This document shows, piece by piece, positions 12,574-22,938 of a DNA stretch of 64,000 nucleotides. The stretch comes from Chlamydomonas sphaeroides (lineage: Eukaryota > Chlorophyta > Chlorophyceae > Chlamydomonadales > Chlamydomonadaceae). Positions within the stretch are counted from its first letter, which is position 1. Every line of letters begins with the position of its first letter. The DNA lies in assembly GCA_001662425.1 (NCBI GenBank), contig BDDC01000039.1, positions 86,973 to 150,972 of the forward strand. Reading direction: 5' to 3'. The position numbers were made by a program, and so were the translations under genes. The notes beneath the pieces are model-generated. The model saw only the letters and a list, made by a program, of their open reading frames with translations. It searched no databases and was not told the DNA's origin.

Positions 12574-15500
12574 AAGAGCCGCGCCATGCATGGTGGCGGA
12601 CGTGTGGGGAGCGAGGTAGCCTCCGGGTCCGACAACACGTAGGGGCGCACGCACTCGTGCCATGCGCTGCTGCGTACAGCAGTAGGTGGAGCTGCGCGTA
12701 TTGCGGTACGTACGCCTGGTGAGGGCTGGCATTGTGTGTGTATTGTGTGCGCAGGGTTAATGGGGCGTTGGGGTCCGGGGCGGGGCCATGCGTAGGGGCG
12801 CCTGCGGGCGGTCGCCCCCAGATGTGCGTGCGTCAGCAGTTGGGGGCTGGGGAGCTGTCTGCGGTAGTGTGGGAGCTTTATGTCGCCGAGGGCGCCGCCG
12901 TGGGTATCGCATGTGGTTAACGGCACATGATCGCTTGTGACATCCCGCCCAGTGTTCTTTGTATTGTTGGCCGTTCTGTTGACCCTTCTTCAAGTCAAGA
13001 TAAGGCGGGCTTTGCTACAGTCGAGAGGGGGCAGGCGGTGCGGCGCGCACGCGGCGTAGCATGGGCGATAGCTGTCTTCAGAGTGGCACTCGCCAGGGCT
13101 GCCGTTGCGTCGATACAGCAGCTCTGAGCCGCCGGTTGCGCGGTAGCAGCAGTCACGCGCATCATTCAATTGGGGGACTCGGCATCTAGCGTTCAATGGT
13201 GGCCGGTGCGTTCTGAATGGATGGCGGCCAGCGTGCCGCGCGCAACGGACGCCGAGCGGGTGCGGCAGCGGCTGGTGCGCTGTGCGGCGTATGTGCCGCG
13301 GCATCTCAACTTGGCCCTTGGCCGTGGGGTGTGTGTGTGTGGATGGGAGGGAGGTTCTTTGCGGTAGTGCCGCAGATCTGGGTGGCTGGAGTTCAGATAG
13401 AGGTCGGTGCGGCGGCTGTTCGGGTCTTTTTAGCCATGGGTCGCTTAGAGGCGTCTGCGTGTTGCGGGCGGGGGTCGGGCGAGGCCACCGCGTGTTCGGC
13501 ATATGGCTGGCGCACTAGGTTCCGTCTAGAGCAGGGTCTTGGAGAGAGGGCCCCTTGGCGGCTTCCTGCACGGCGCTAGCGTGTTGCCGTATGCAACGTA
13601 ACGATGGGTGGGTCGGCTGTGGTTAGGATCGGTGCGCGTGCGGCTGTGGCGAGGCCTCCTCCCTTCTTGATTTCGTCTGTTTTTAGCGTGGGGCGTGGAG
13701 GGCAGTGTGGTGTCGGCGGGCGTTGGCCCCTGCCCGCGGCCCTGTGTGGCCCGCGGCGGGCGAGGACTGCAGGAGGGCGAGCTTGGGGGACGGCCCAGCA
13801 GGGGCCACACATGCCACTGCAGCAGCGGCAGCGGCACCAGATGGGCCCTGCGGGGCCGCGCAGCGCGAGCACGTGGACATGTGGCTGGGCGGCGGCGGCG
13901 CGGCGGCGCTCAGTCTCGGCCTCCGCCCATCCATGTGGTTGGCGGCAAGCGGCAGCGGTGGACCGTGAGCCTGCTGCGCCTAACAACCTGATGCTCGGGT
14001 ATGCGGCGTCGTGCACTGCTGCTGAGGCTGGGGAGTGGCCGTGCCCCACCCGAGTGTTGATGACAGGCGGTGTAGCTGGGGCGGCGGTGTCATTTCTTTA
14101 CTGAGGTGGAGGGATGGGGTGCGTTGCCGCCAACCAGCAGCCCTGCCTGATGCTGGCTTTGGGGGATGGCGCGCCCCCGCGGCACTGATGGACGGAGCCA
14201 GCTGCGGAAGCCGGGGCACTGACGGCTGGCACCCTTGCGGGCGGTGCGTGGGGCTGGGCCCGAGGCTTGCGCAATGCTTGAAATGCAGTGGAGGTGCTCG
14301 AGCGCTGTCGTACGTACGCGGGGCGCGGATGGAGGCGAGGGGCGCGGCGCGTTTAAATAAGCGTACGCGCAATGTATGTCCCCAGGAGCAGGATGGAGTT
14401 GCACGTCGTCATTACTCTGCTTTTGTGTGTGCATGCATCCTTGACGTGATACCAACCCCTTATGGTTTCCCAGGCGCTGAGGGCTCGTGTTCTACATAGA
14501 ACTTCTTGCTGGCCTGTTGCGCAGCACATGCTTCTTTGTGACCACACGAACGTACGTATGCGTAACCGCGGCGCGTGCGCCGAGCCGTAGTTGCGTTTTT
14601 CTTGATGTACTGAGCTGTTGGAGCACAAAGGAAGGCGCAGGAGCGGTATCGATGCAGCGGCTGGAGGGCCCGGCAGGCTACGGGCCTTGGGTCCATCGCC
14701 CCGCCCCGTGCCCTCACCTTCCGTGCATTCTCCTCACCATCCTCATGCCGTACTACCTTGGTTGACTGGATCATTTGGGCGGGTTGCATGCGCGGCGCGG
14801 CCGCCTGCGCCGGCCGGCAATGCGCCGTGCGTTAGTTCGCTGCATGCATGGCTTCCTTCAATGCATTCGTCGCCCGTCCGTACGCGTCGTTGTTTGCTGT
14901 CCATCAATGAACAGGGCCGCACCAGCCTGGCCTGGTGTTGCTTGTCCCGTAGCGCACTTGTAAGCATACAAGCATCTTGTGCGTCATGCCGTGACGTCAT
15001 GCCCGGATGTGCCGTGGCCTCCCTGCTTGCCTGCCTGCAAACCGCTCAGCAGCCCGACGCCTGCAGCCGCGCCTGCATGCTTGGCGGGGCCATGCTTGGC
15101 GCCTGCGGCCAAGCAAGCAGCGAGCCTGGCGGCCCACGCGCCCTCCGGCCGCCGCCCCTCGCGCAAGTGACCCGTGAGCACGGCCAGCGCCTCCGCGACG
15201 CGCCCCTTCGCAGCAGCGGGCTAGCTAGCTTGCACAGGCCCAATCAAGGGGGGCATCACCGGCCGTGACGACGCTGCTCACATGCGTCAGCAGCCGGGTT
15301 ACGGGATCCACCGCCCCGCTACGTACGCCGCCGAGACAGCTACGTGCTGCCGGGCACTGCGCCGCATGTTGATGGTCCGGCCCACCGGCCCACCGGCCCA
15401 CCGCCGGGCGACTGCGAGCGGGGCAGTAGCGAGCTGGCAGCAGGTCAAGCGCGCGAGCGAGGGGCTTACGCGGGATGGGGTGCGATGGGAGGTTGGGGCG

Positions 15501-16030
15501 AGCCATGCACCCAGGCATGCGCAGCTGGGACAGGTTTTGAAAAGGAGAGGACGAGCGAGGACGCGCCTCACAGTACGCAACGCGGCTCCGACCAGAGCGA
15601 GCGTGGGCGGGCCGAGCCAGTGGTGCGACGGGAGCCCAGCTGCCTTCCTCAAAGCATGAAGATCGCGAGCGCATCGAAAGCGCACGTTAGCCTTGCACAA
15701 CGTACAGCTGTGCCATAGCTACTTCTACAATACAGTGCCATTCTCTAGCCGAGCAATTGCTGCGTAAAGCCGCCGCCGCCGCCGCCGCCACCACCAGGCC
15801 GGGGCCGACCGGTCGCGGGGGCGGCGGCGGCCGCTGCAAGCAGCCGAGCTCAGCCTCTGGCGGCGCCAAGCGGCAGCGTAGCGGCATATTGGAGGCTAAG
15901 TGGGCAGGGAGGGCGGGCCCTGCCTCCTGGCCAGGCCTGGCCGTGTCTGGCTGGCTGGGCGGCGGCTGTTGTGATAGCGGCCGTAGGCTTGTGATCGCGA
16001 GGCTGGGGGGCGGGGGCCCCGGCCCGCCCC
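12574..16030. other. spacer downstream of regA-like copy A
   Basis: No gene is supported here. The first part should be the 3' UTR of copy A, but the first TGTAA noticed on the + strand is far away (14959-14963), so the transcript end is unresolved. Open frames around 13.6-14.1 kb occur on both strands and look compositional. Short GCATGCAT, GTACGTAC and GCCCACCG tandem patches are present. Confidence 0.45.
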
Positions 16031-16277
16031 CGCCATTAGGGCAGAGCTCACCAGGGCTCGTATCTTAGTTACCCAGGTAACCCCGACATGTTGACCGTTT
16101 GGGACTTTACACTCATGTCACCCGGGCTGGGTGACCTCAGGCGGCTGTGGGGCCAGCGAAATCACCCTCAACGCCGAATGTTGCTGGGCGGCAACCGTCT
16201 TTGGCGCCACATCGGGTGAATTCCCGGCCGCAAGGCCAGGGGAAGTCACCCAACACGGGTGAGCTCTGCCCGCCATT
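16031..16277. mobile_element. MITE-like element, about 233 bp, with 13-14 bp terminal inverted repeats
   Basis: GGGCAGAGCTCACC at 16039-16052 is the exact inverse of GGTGAGCTCTGCCC at 16258-16271. The element is flanked by CGCCATT on both sides (16031-16037 and 16271-16277), which looks like a 6-7 bp target duplication, although the outermost base is ambiguous. Internal palindromes lie at 16068-16081 (GTTACCCAGGTAAC) and 16117-16135. There is no coding capacity. This fits a non-autonomous DNA transposon. The superfamily cannot be told. Confidence 0.65.
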
Positions 16278-16482
16278 TCTTTGTAGAGTATTGCCTCTTA
16301 TGCCTCCTTGTCCACGCCCCTTCCTTGCGCCTCCTTGTGCGTGCCTGCCGCGCCCCTGCCTTCTGCCCACCAGTGGGTCTGCCCTTTACATGCGTTAACA
16401 TGCTACTGATAATCATGGTGTTTGTGAACACCGTCAATGCAGTTGGATGGCACCATTATAATATCTATTGTTCCGTAATTTA

Positions 16483-16665
16483 GGGCGCACGTTCTGGTTG
16501 CTGGGTTTAGAGGAGAAATTTACAGTAAATCCGGGCACACGTTTTAGGGGCCGGATTTGCGGAAGAAATTTACCGTAAAGCCACGGACCACCACTTCTTC
16601 CGTAAAACAGGGGTGGATTTGCGGAGAAAAAGACCCGAATTTACGGAACTTTGACCCCCCCCCTT
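16483..16665. repeat. 50-bp tandem repeat, AT-rich, two good units and a degraded tail
   Basis: Units at 16483-16532 and 16533-16582 both start GGGC(G/A)CACGTT and end with AAATTTAC(A/C)GTAAA. The tail to about 16665 repeats GGATTTGCGGA and several inverted TTTACGG/CCGTAAA words. Base composition is far more AT-rich than the surroundings, which suggests a foreign or transposon-derived block. Confidence 0.6.
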
Positions 16666-17039
16666 TTCCCCGAGTGAGACCAGAGGGCGCGTCCCAGACG
16701 AGTGCCGGCGCGTAAAGCGCTGGTTGAGAGGGTGGTGGGCGCCTACGCAAGCAACGCCTTACTGAAGTAGCAGCCCAATTGATTGGGGGCGGCCAGCAGC
16801 TCTTGATGAATTACTGGGTGGTGGCTACGTCCCTTATCCCAGCAGTCTTGATGGGGCCACCCCGCCCGTCAAGCAAAGCGGGAGCGTTGACCACGATGTT
16901 GGCTGTGTACGGAAAGCGCGCCCAGATGGCCAGAGCCGAGACGGAGCTGAGCTGACCCGGGGATGCCCGTAGAGGGGGTCACCAGCGCAACCGGCCGGGA
17001 GGTAGGGCGTCACAGGTTGATGCTGGTATGTGGAGGGCC

Positions 17040-17450
17040 GCACGACGAGGTGCGGCTGCCTCAAGCTCCTTATATATTGATGAAATTCACGTTTTCGCAG
17101 GTTACAGGTATTCCTACTTTGACTTCGTTCTAGCTCATAATAAGCTCCTTGTATGGTTCTGTAACGACACGCCTTATTACAGGCTCACTCTAGCCCTATG
17201 GGCTATCCCTGGGGTTTCCTCTCTCTTGGCCTCTGGCCAGGGTTAAGGTCCTGTGCGTGCCCTGGTGGGGTGCCGTACAGGTGGGCCTCGCCTATGGCTC
17301 GGCCCTCCCGATTGTATCGGGGTCTCTTGACTCCCCCAAGTCGGGAGTAGTACATTACAGGTTCACTCTGGCACGCCGATATATATCGCGATATGCAAGC
17401 AAGACAGGCTTGCTTCTCCTGGTTGCGGGCTGCCAACTATGTCGCTAGCC
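17040..17450. other. low-GC block with direct repeats, possible transposon remnant
   Basis: This AT-richer patch carries the near-identical 19-mers ATTACAGGCTCACTCTAGC (17176-17194) and ATTACAGGTTCACTCTGGC (17354-17372), about 178 bp apart. A small open frame (17028-17246) crosses it but has no recognised domain. A solo LTR or a short element is possible. Neither ends nor target duplication could be defined. Confidence 0.3.
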
Positions 17451-18166
17451 ACCGTCTGGCATATTGAATCGTGTTCAGTGCGGGACAGCGTTGGTGGGAA
17501 AAGGAGTACGTGTTGGCGCCCGGGGCGGAGGGGAAGGAGCAGGGGACGCGCGTGGCGGGTTGACCGTGTCTCGCTCGCTCGCGCCTTCGCCGTCTGTCGT
17601 TACACCTGTCCGCCTACACTACAGCTTCTTGGCGCTCGTTCAAGTTAGTCGTCATTTCCGAGGCTTTTGGTCGCACCCATTCTACTCCAGGCAAGTTCGC
17701 TCGGCGGGCCCTGCTCATACATACCAGGCCTGTTACGGAGTGCGTATGTAGCGTGGGTTTGGTTGTTTTGCAAAGTCGGCGGCAAGCTTGCGACACCTGC
17801 GAACGCTCGCGCCAGAAGGCGAAGACCCCACACGTACAGGATGCAGTTCAGCAAAGCATACGCCATACACTATCAGCCTGGCGTGCCGCTGTACCTGTAT
17901 CGCAGGGACGAACACATTGTGCGCGGTCATTGTCGTCGGACGCCCTGCTGCACGCATGACTTAAAACGTCATCCACCTGCCTGGTAGGAGTGCCTTCGGC
18001 TGTCGCCGTAGAAGGCCCTCTGTCGAAAATATCCTCGCTGTGCCCGCCTTCGTTCCTCATGCCGCCGCTTGCTCCCTCGTGACCGCTCGTGACCCCTCAC
18101 GGGCAGGTGACACCGGAGCCGAACTCTGACAGCAGCACCGTCAAACAACGAAGTTGGGCCCGGGTC
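17451..18166. other. upstream region of regA-like copy B
   Basis: About 700 bp with no recognisable gene. It probably holds the promoter and 5' UTR of copy B. An in-frame open stretch reaches back to about 18089 but the first ATG is at 18167. A cgggcag|gt site near 18105 could be a splice acceptor of an upstream non-coding exon. Confidence 0.35.
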
Positions 18167-20860
18167 ATGTACAGCACAGCATCCCCCCCTGCGGCGCATG
18201 GCGATGACGGCGATGCCGCGTCGGCACGCACCCTCCACGAGCAGACCCTCCTGCTGGCGCGAGCTGCGAGCGCAGCGTTCTCAGCCGCAGCAGCGGCTCG
18301 TGGCTTCACAGGCGCATCCGTTCCTGGCCTAGCTGTGGCCCGGTCAGCGCGCGCCACGCAGCCAGTGAATTCTCCTGACGATGGCAGCTGGCATGCCGGC
18401 GAACTGCGGCCGCCGCCCCGGCACGCGCCACAGCCGCCATTTGCACAGGCGCGCCTGGCACCACCCGCAGGTAGCACAGTCCCCTACGACATCGGGCGCG
18501 TGGCGGCCATGCAGCGTTACCGGCCGGCAGCCCAGCTCGGCCCAGCAGCGGCCTTCCGCCACCCCGCGCGTGGAGGCTATGGCCTTGGCCCGCATAGCAT
18601 TGCAGGGGGCCGCGCGCCGCACCGTCACGAGCAATACGACGCGGACTATGACGGTGTCGTTTACGATGAGTCCGACGAGTACGAGTATGCCGTACCGGTC
18701 GAGCCGCGCCCGCCGTACGGAAGGGCCGGTGGCGCGCCGCCGCCGCCGTACAGTCGCACGCATCCGTACGACAGAATGCACAGGGCGCAGCAAGTCGCAG
18801 GTGAGGAGGGCCTTGGCGGTTGTAGCAGTAGGTACGGAAGGTGTCAGAATGCAATCGCCGAATGGGCAGAGCAGCGCGCGGGCACCCGGCGGGCAAGCCT
18901 GCTGCGCACCTGGCGCTGCGTGTGAGCAACCGAGCAGAGGCGCTCTTTGGCATCGAGCGCGAAGATAACATGCATCGCAGAGCTGAGTCAGTTGCCGACC
19001 GCCCCATCTGCAGGCGGCCCCTGGCAGGACGCGCTTCAAGCGCCTCGCCAGGCGTACGACGCAGAGGCGTACGGCTACGAAGCTGCAGCAAGGCAGGCGT
19101 CGCCGCCGCCGTCGCCCGAGCACGATCCGTACCCCTATCCCTACCCCTACCCTTACCGCTATTTGCCGCCTGCACGAGCAGTGCGCGGCCAGGCCCCGAG
19201 CGGCATGGCGGGCCTCCCACGCTCCGCACGCCCCGCCGCGCACCGCGGTGAGTTGCCGCGTGGGTGGCCCAGTGGCGGCGGTGTCGGCGGCGACCCGGGC
19301 GACATTGGCAGCGGCGGCGAGCTGGGCGGCGATGGCGGCGGCGTCGCCGCAGCCCCCGGCACCATCGGCGCAGGCTATGGCGTCGACGACAGCTCCGAGG
19401 ACGATCAGGGCTGCGAGTGCCCCTGCTGCACCCGACGGCGGCTGTCGCGCATGCGGCGAGCCGCGCGGCGGGCGCAGGCGCTCAGCGTGGCGCAGCAGGC
19501 GGCTCCGGCACCGCCGCACGCGGCGCAGCGGCCGCCACGCGACCACGCGGCTGACGGCGGAGGCTGGCCGGTGGCCAAGGCGGATGCGCGCGAAGGGCCC
19601 TCGCCCGCGGAGGCTATAATCGTGGGGCTGGGTATGAGCGGCACCGGCGCACGGGTGTCCGCTCATGTCGGCAGCGGCGAGCAGCTTGAGCGGAAGCAGC
19701 TAGTCGCCGACGCGCCACGCTCGACCGACGCCGCCGCGGCCGGTCCCGCGGCCGCACTGGCAGCGCCGCACCGACCCAACGCCTCCTCGCCCCGGCCGCC
19801 ATCACCGTCGCATACGTCCTCCCAGACCCACCCGGCGCCAGCTACCCGCGCAGCTGCCGTTGCCTCGGGTGCTGCGGCGCCGGCCGCACCGAGCGCCCGC
19901 ACCGCTGGCGCGGGGCCGGACGGGTGGTTGTACGTGCCGGCACGTGCTGCCGGCGGCCCTGCCGCCCGCCCTGCCGCCCGTCCGAGGGACGAGTGTGTGC
20001 TGGTGACGGTGGCCGGGGGCATCGGAGCCCCGCGCGGCAGCGAGGAGCAGTTTCCGCAAGGTAGGTAGGGCAGCGGCTACAGCTCGCTCGCAACCCTTCC
20101 TGTGGGCCCTCGGTCGCTGTTGATGCTTGGGGCTCACACGCGGCTCACTGCCGGGTGCAGCAGCGTGCACCTCCTCCCCAGCCCTGCTTGAGCGCAGCAT
20201 GCCTCTGCGCCCGCGCAGGGGACGTGTCGGCGGAGACGATGGCGAACGCGGCCCGCCTGGGTGGCCGCATTGTGGGGGAGATGCGCGTCGAGGCCTACCT
20301 TGGCGGTGGGCCCTGCATCGAGTTCCCAGTAGGCAGCAGGGAGCTCATCACGCGCAGCGCCTTTGAGCGCGCGGGCGGCAGCGCCATGGTGAGGTTGCTG
20401 GTGGCATGCGTGTGTGTCCGAGGGAGGGGTGTTGGGCCCAGCATGCATGCATGTCCGCTCTCCACGAGCCGGCTCGCAGCGCATTTGCACGTTCCCGTCA
20501 TTGCTACCATGCACAACCCCGGCCCCCATCCGCCCGAACCCCCAGGCCAAGTGGTACCGTAGCGTCAAGGTGCTGCCGGACGGCCAGCCGCTGGGCATGT
20601 GGCTGCAGGACAGGGGTCTGCCCATGCTCAAGGTGTGTTTGGGGAGGGCAGCGCGAGCTGTAAGACAGGACCCCCGCACGCCGCTGCGTGCGCATCGTGC
20701 GAGCGAGCAGAGACAGCCAGCCATGAAAGCTGCTAGCCTCACGCGCTCATGTGATGTGCGGTCTGTGGGCATGCAGGGCAAGCCGCGCCGTAGCGCTCGG
20801 CAGACGGTGGGCGGCCAGGCGCCGGCAGCAGGCGAGGCGGGCAGCGACGGCGAGGGCTAG
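18167..20860 (+). CDS. regA-like (VARL/RLS) SAND-domain nuclear protein, copy B
   Basis: Tandem paralogue of the gene at 8940-12573, with the same role predicted (nuclear DNA-binding regulator). Exons: 18167-18800, 19014-20060, 20219-20388, 20546-20632, 20777-20860 (673 codons). The number of introns and all four intron phases (1,1,0,0) equal those of copy A. The SAND core reads ELITRSAFERAGGSAM, AKWYRSVKVLPDGQPLGMWL and GKPRRS. Upstream features conserved with copy A are a PW pair at the start of exon 2, an acidic stretch followed by the Cys-rich basic motif CECPCCTRRRL, then KQLVADA and VLVTVAGGIG. The rest of the N-terminus is diverged and low-complexity, with repeated Tyr-Pro near HDPYPYPYPYPYRY. 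The start is the first in-frame ATG; an upstream exon cannot be excluded. Confidence 0.74.
20341..20605 (+). repeat. near-identical tract shared with regA-like copy A (part 2 of 2)
   Basis: Partner of 11841-12105. It covers the end of exon 3, the whole of intron 3 (20389-20545) and most of exon 4. Visible differences are one base in the intron and two in exon 4. Introns 1, 2 and 4 of the two genes are not alike. Confidence 0.9.
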
Positions 20861-22090
20861 CCTGCATCTCAGCGCACGCACCGGGCAACGACCTCAGGCA
20901 AGTGCGTCACTGGCTGCCACACCGCATGCTTGTTGGTTGCCGGCGCTGCGGGTGTGATCACGCTGGAGAAACTTGATGAAGAGGCAACCTTCCTTTGTGC
21001 AGGCCAGGCGCGCTGGCATGTTGGCGCCACGGGGGCGAGGGCAAGGAAAGTGGCGGCATGCCGTGAAAGGCCCGAGGGGCTCGGGCGCTGGCCCCGGCCC
21101 TGCAAACGTGGCTCTTCGCCAAGCACGCGCCCCGCAGCAGCAATCGCCTGGCGAGGTCGTATGGCCGTTGCATGACTGGACCAGTCTGCACTGAGCCCCT
21201 GGCTGCGGCGCTGGGCCCGCGCACGCCGCAGGGTACCTACCATGCTGACGGTGCGGCAAGGGGTTCACAGCCCGAACAGCGTTGCTCGCGGCGTACCGAG
21301 GGTGTACGTAGCCAGGGACTGGATACCTCATAGCGCAGCATGCATCTTCCGTCAGGCCGGGTTCGGGGATAGCGCAGCGTGCATCCTCCGTCAGGCCGGG
21401 TTCGGGGAACCCGGCGTGTAGCGAGGGACGTGGGGGGCGAAAGGTGCGGCGCCGAGGCCACCCCATGGCCCGTTGCTAGCAATGCATGAGCGTGCAAGGT
21501 GGTTGCGTGGCGCGGCCGCTGTCGCCGGCTGCGGGCATGCTCACCAGTGACCTGGTCCAGCACATGCCTGTGCTGATGGCAGCTGACGTGGTGGTGCCGT
21601 GGTCACCAATGCGCATTCCCATGGGCGCAGGCGCTCTTGCATGGGCCATAGTAAGGGGCATTGCGCAACTCCACGCACGCACGCTATTGCTGCGGCCTGA
21701 GCGGCTGCGCGGGCACGCATTTGCGCGGCTGCATGTCGGTGCATGGTCGTGGGCTTGTAGGAACACCAGACATTGCCTTGCGCTACATACGCCCTGACTC
21801 CTGACGTTAACCACATATTACGGCATGAGTCTGCTCGCATGGAGGTACATGTAGCTGTACAGCACATCTGACTGACTGGCGCTGACACAGATATCGGGCA
21901 GGGCAGGGGCATGACCATGCTGTGAGCGCCGCAGGTGCAGCACGGTGCGTGTGCGTGCGCGTGGAGGGGGCTTTCAAAGATGTACCATGATCAGTCAAGC
22001 GTGCCGGAGGAGCTTGACGGGCCCAGGGCGCCACGTGGCCCTTGCGCTGCCACGCGCTGCCTTCTCAAGTGTAACGCAGCAGAGCTGCAG
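20861..22090 (+). other. regA-like copy B downstream region, possible long 3' UTR
   Basis: No gene is supported. TGTAA at 22070-22074 could end the copy B transcript, which would give a 1.2 kb 3' UTR. This faces the SEC14 gene transcribed from the other side. A 39-bp tandem duplication lies at 21330-21407. Confidence 0.35.
21330..21407. repeat. 39-bp tandem duplication
   Basis: Two adjacent 39-bp units (21330-21368 and 21369-21407) begin ATAGCGCAGC and end GCCGGGTTCGGGG, with two mismatches between them. No function is apparent. Confidence 0.85.
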
Positions 22091-22382
22091 CGCAGGGCGT
22101 CCATGTGCGTTCGGTCATAAACTGCCTTGCTGGGTCAGTCGCCTGGCCGCATCTGGTGTCGGAGCCGCGAACCACAGTCTGTAGTGCCCCTCCATCCGCG
22201 CATACGTGCGGGCCTTGCCCCTAACCTTCCCTTGAAGAGATGATCGAGTTTTGGGTGCCCTCGAGCTGAGTCGCGCAACGCTATGGCGCAACCCGGGCTT
22301 CTGGCGGCTGCCGGAATGGACTGGCAGCGTGCTGCACTTTGCTGATTACATACTGTGTCCTGAAAGCTCCGTTGTTGCTCTG

Positions 22383-22387
22383 TTACA
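22383..22387 (-). terminator. TGTAA poly(A) signal for the SEC14 gene
   Basis: TTACA on the + strand is TGTAA on the - strand, about 550 bases after the SEC14 stop codon. A second TTACA lies near 22346. It faces the presumed end of regA-like copy B, so the two genes are convergent. Confidence 0.45.
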
Positions 22388-22938
22388 GCTCATGCACCCC
22401 ACCGCGAGCAACAGCAGGGGCACGGAAAACTTTCAAAGAGCCTGATGAAGCACCCCTCAAAGTACTACAAGTGTGCAGACGCCCGCCTATCACAGCCCAT
22501 GCGCGTCCGTGACTTGTTACTGAAACGCCACCGTACAAGCAACCCAGCCGTCATGTCCCCTGTCAGTGGCTGTTTATCGGCCATGCACCCGCCGTGCGTC
22601 CGCCGCGACAAAGCAGACGCAGGACTGCGCCCCCTGCGCTTCCGCACACCGCCTTGACGCACCAGACCTTGCGCCGCACGCCTCCAACGGCACGGCCGCA
22701 CGCCGCACGCCTACTGCCGCAGCGGCGCGCAACGCGCTCAAGCCCAAACCGTGCGCGCCAAACCTCAATTCACCGTGTGGCGCCTACCGCCTCCCCGCCA
22801 CCGACTGCAAGCCACGCCGCCGCCATTCCGCACCCCATGCGCGCAGTTGCCCCCAACAGCCAGCGCCCAGCGAAGCGAGCCCGGCCACCTGGATCCCGTG
22901 CTCGCCCCTCGCAAACCCCGTGCTCGCCCGCTCGCCGC

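Noticed and set aside
13604..14104. 166-codon + strand frame and the overlapping - strand frames
   Set aside because: Composition follows GC bias, there are no motifs, and both strands are equally open.
20861..22900. Open frames of 100-190 codons downstream of regA-like copy B
   Set aside because: No domain, no splice coherence; best explained as UTR and intergenic sequence.
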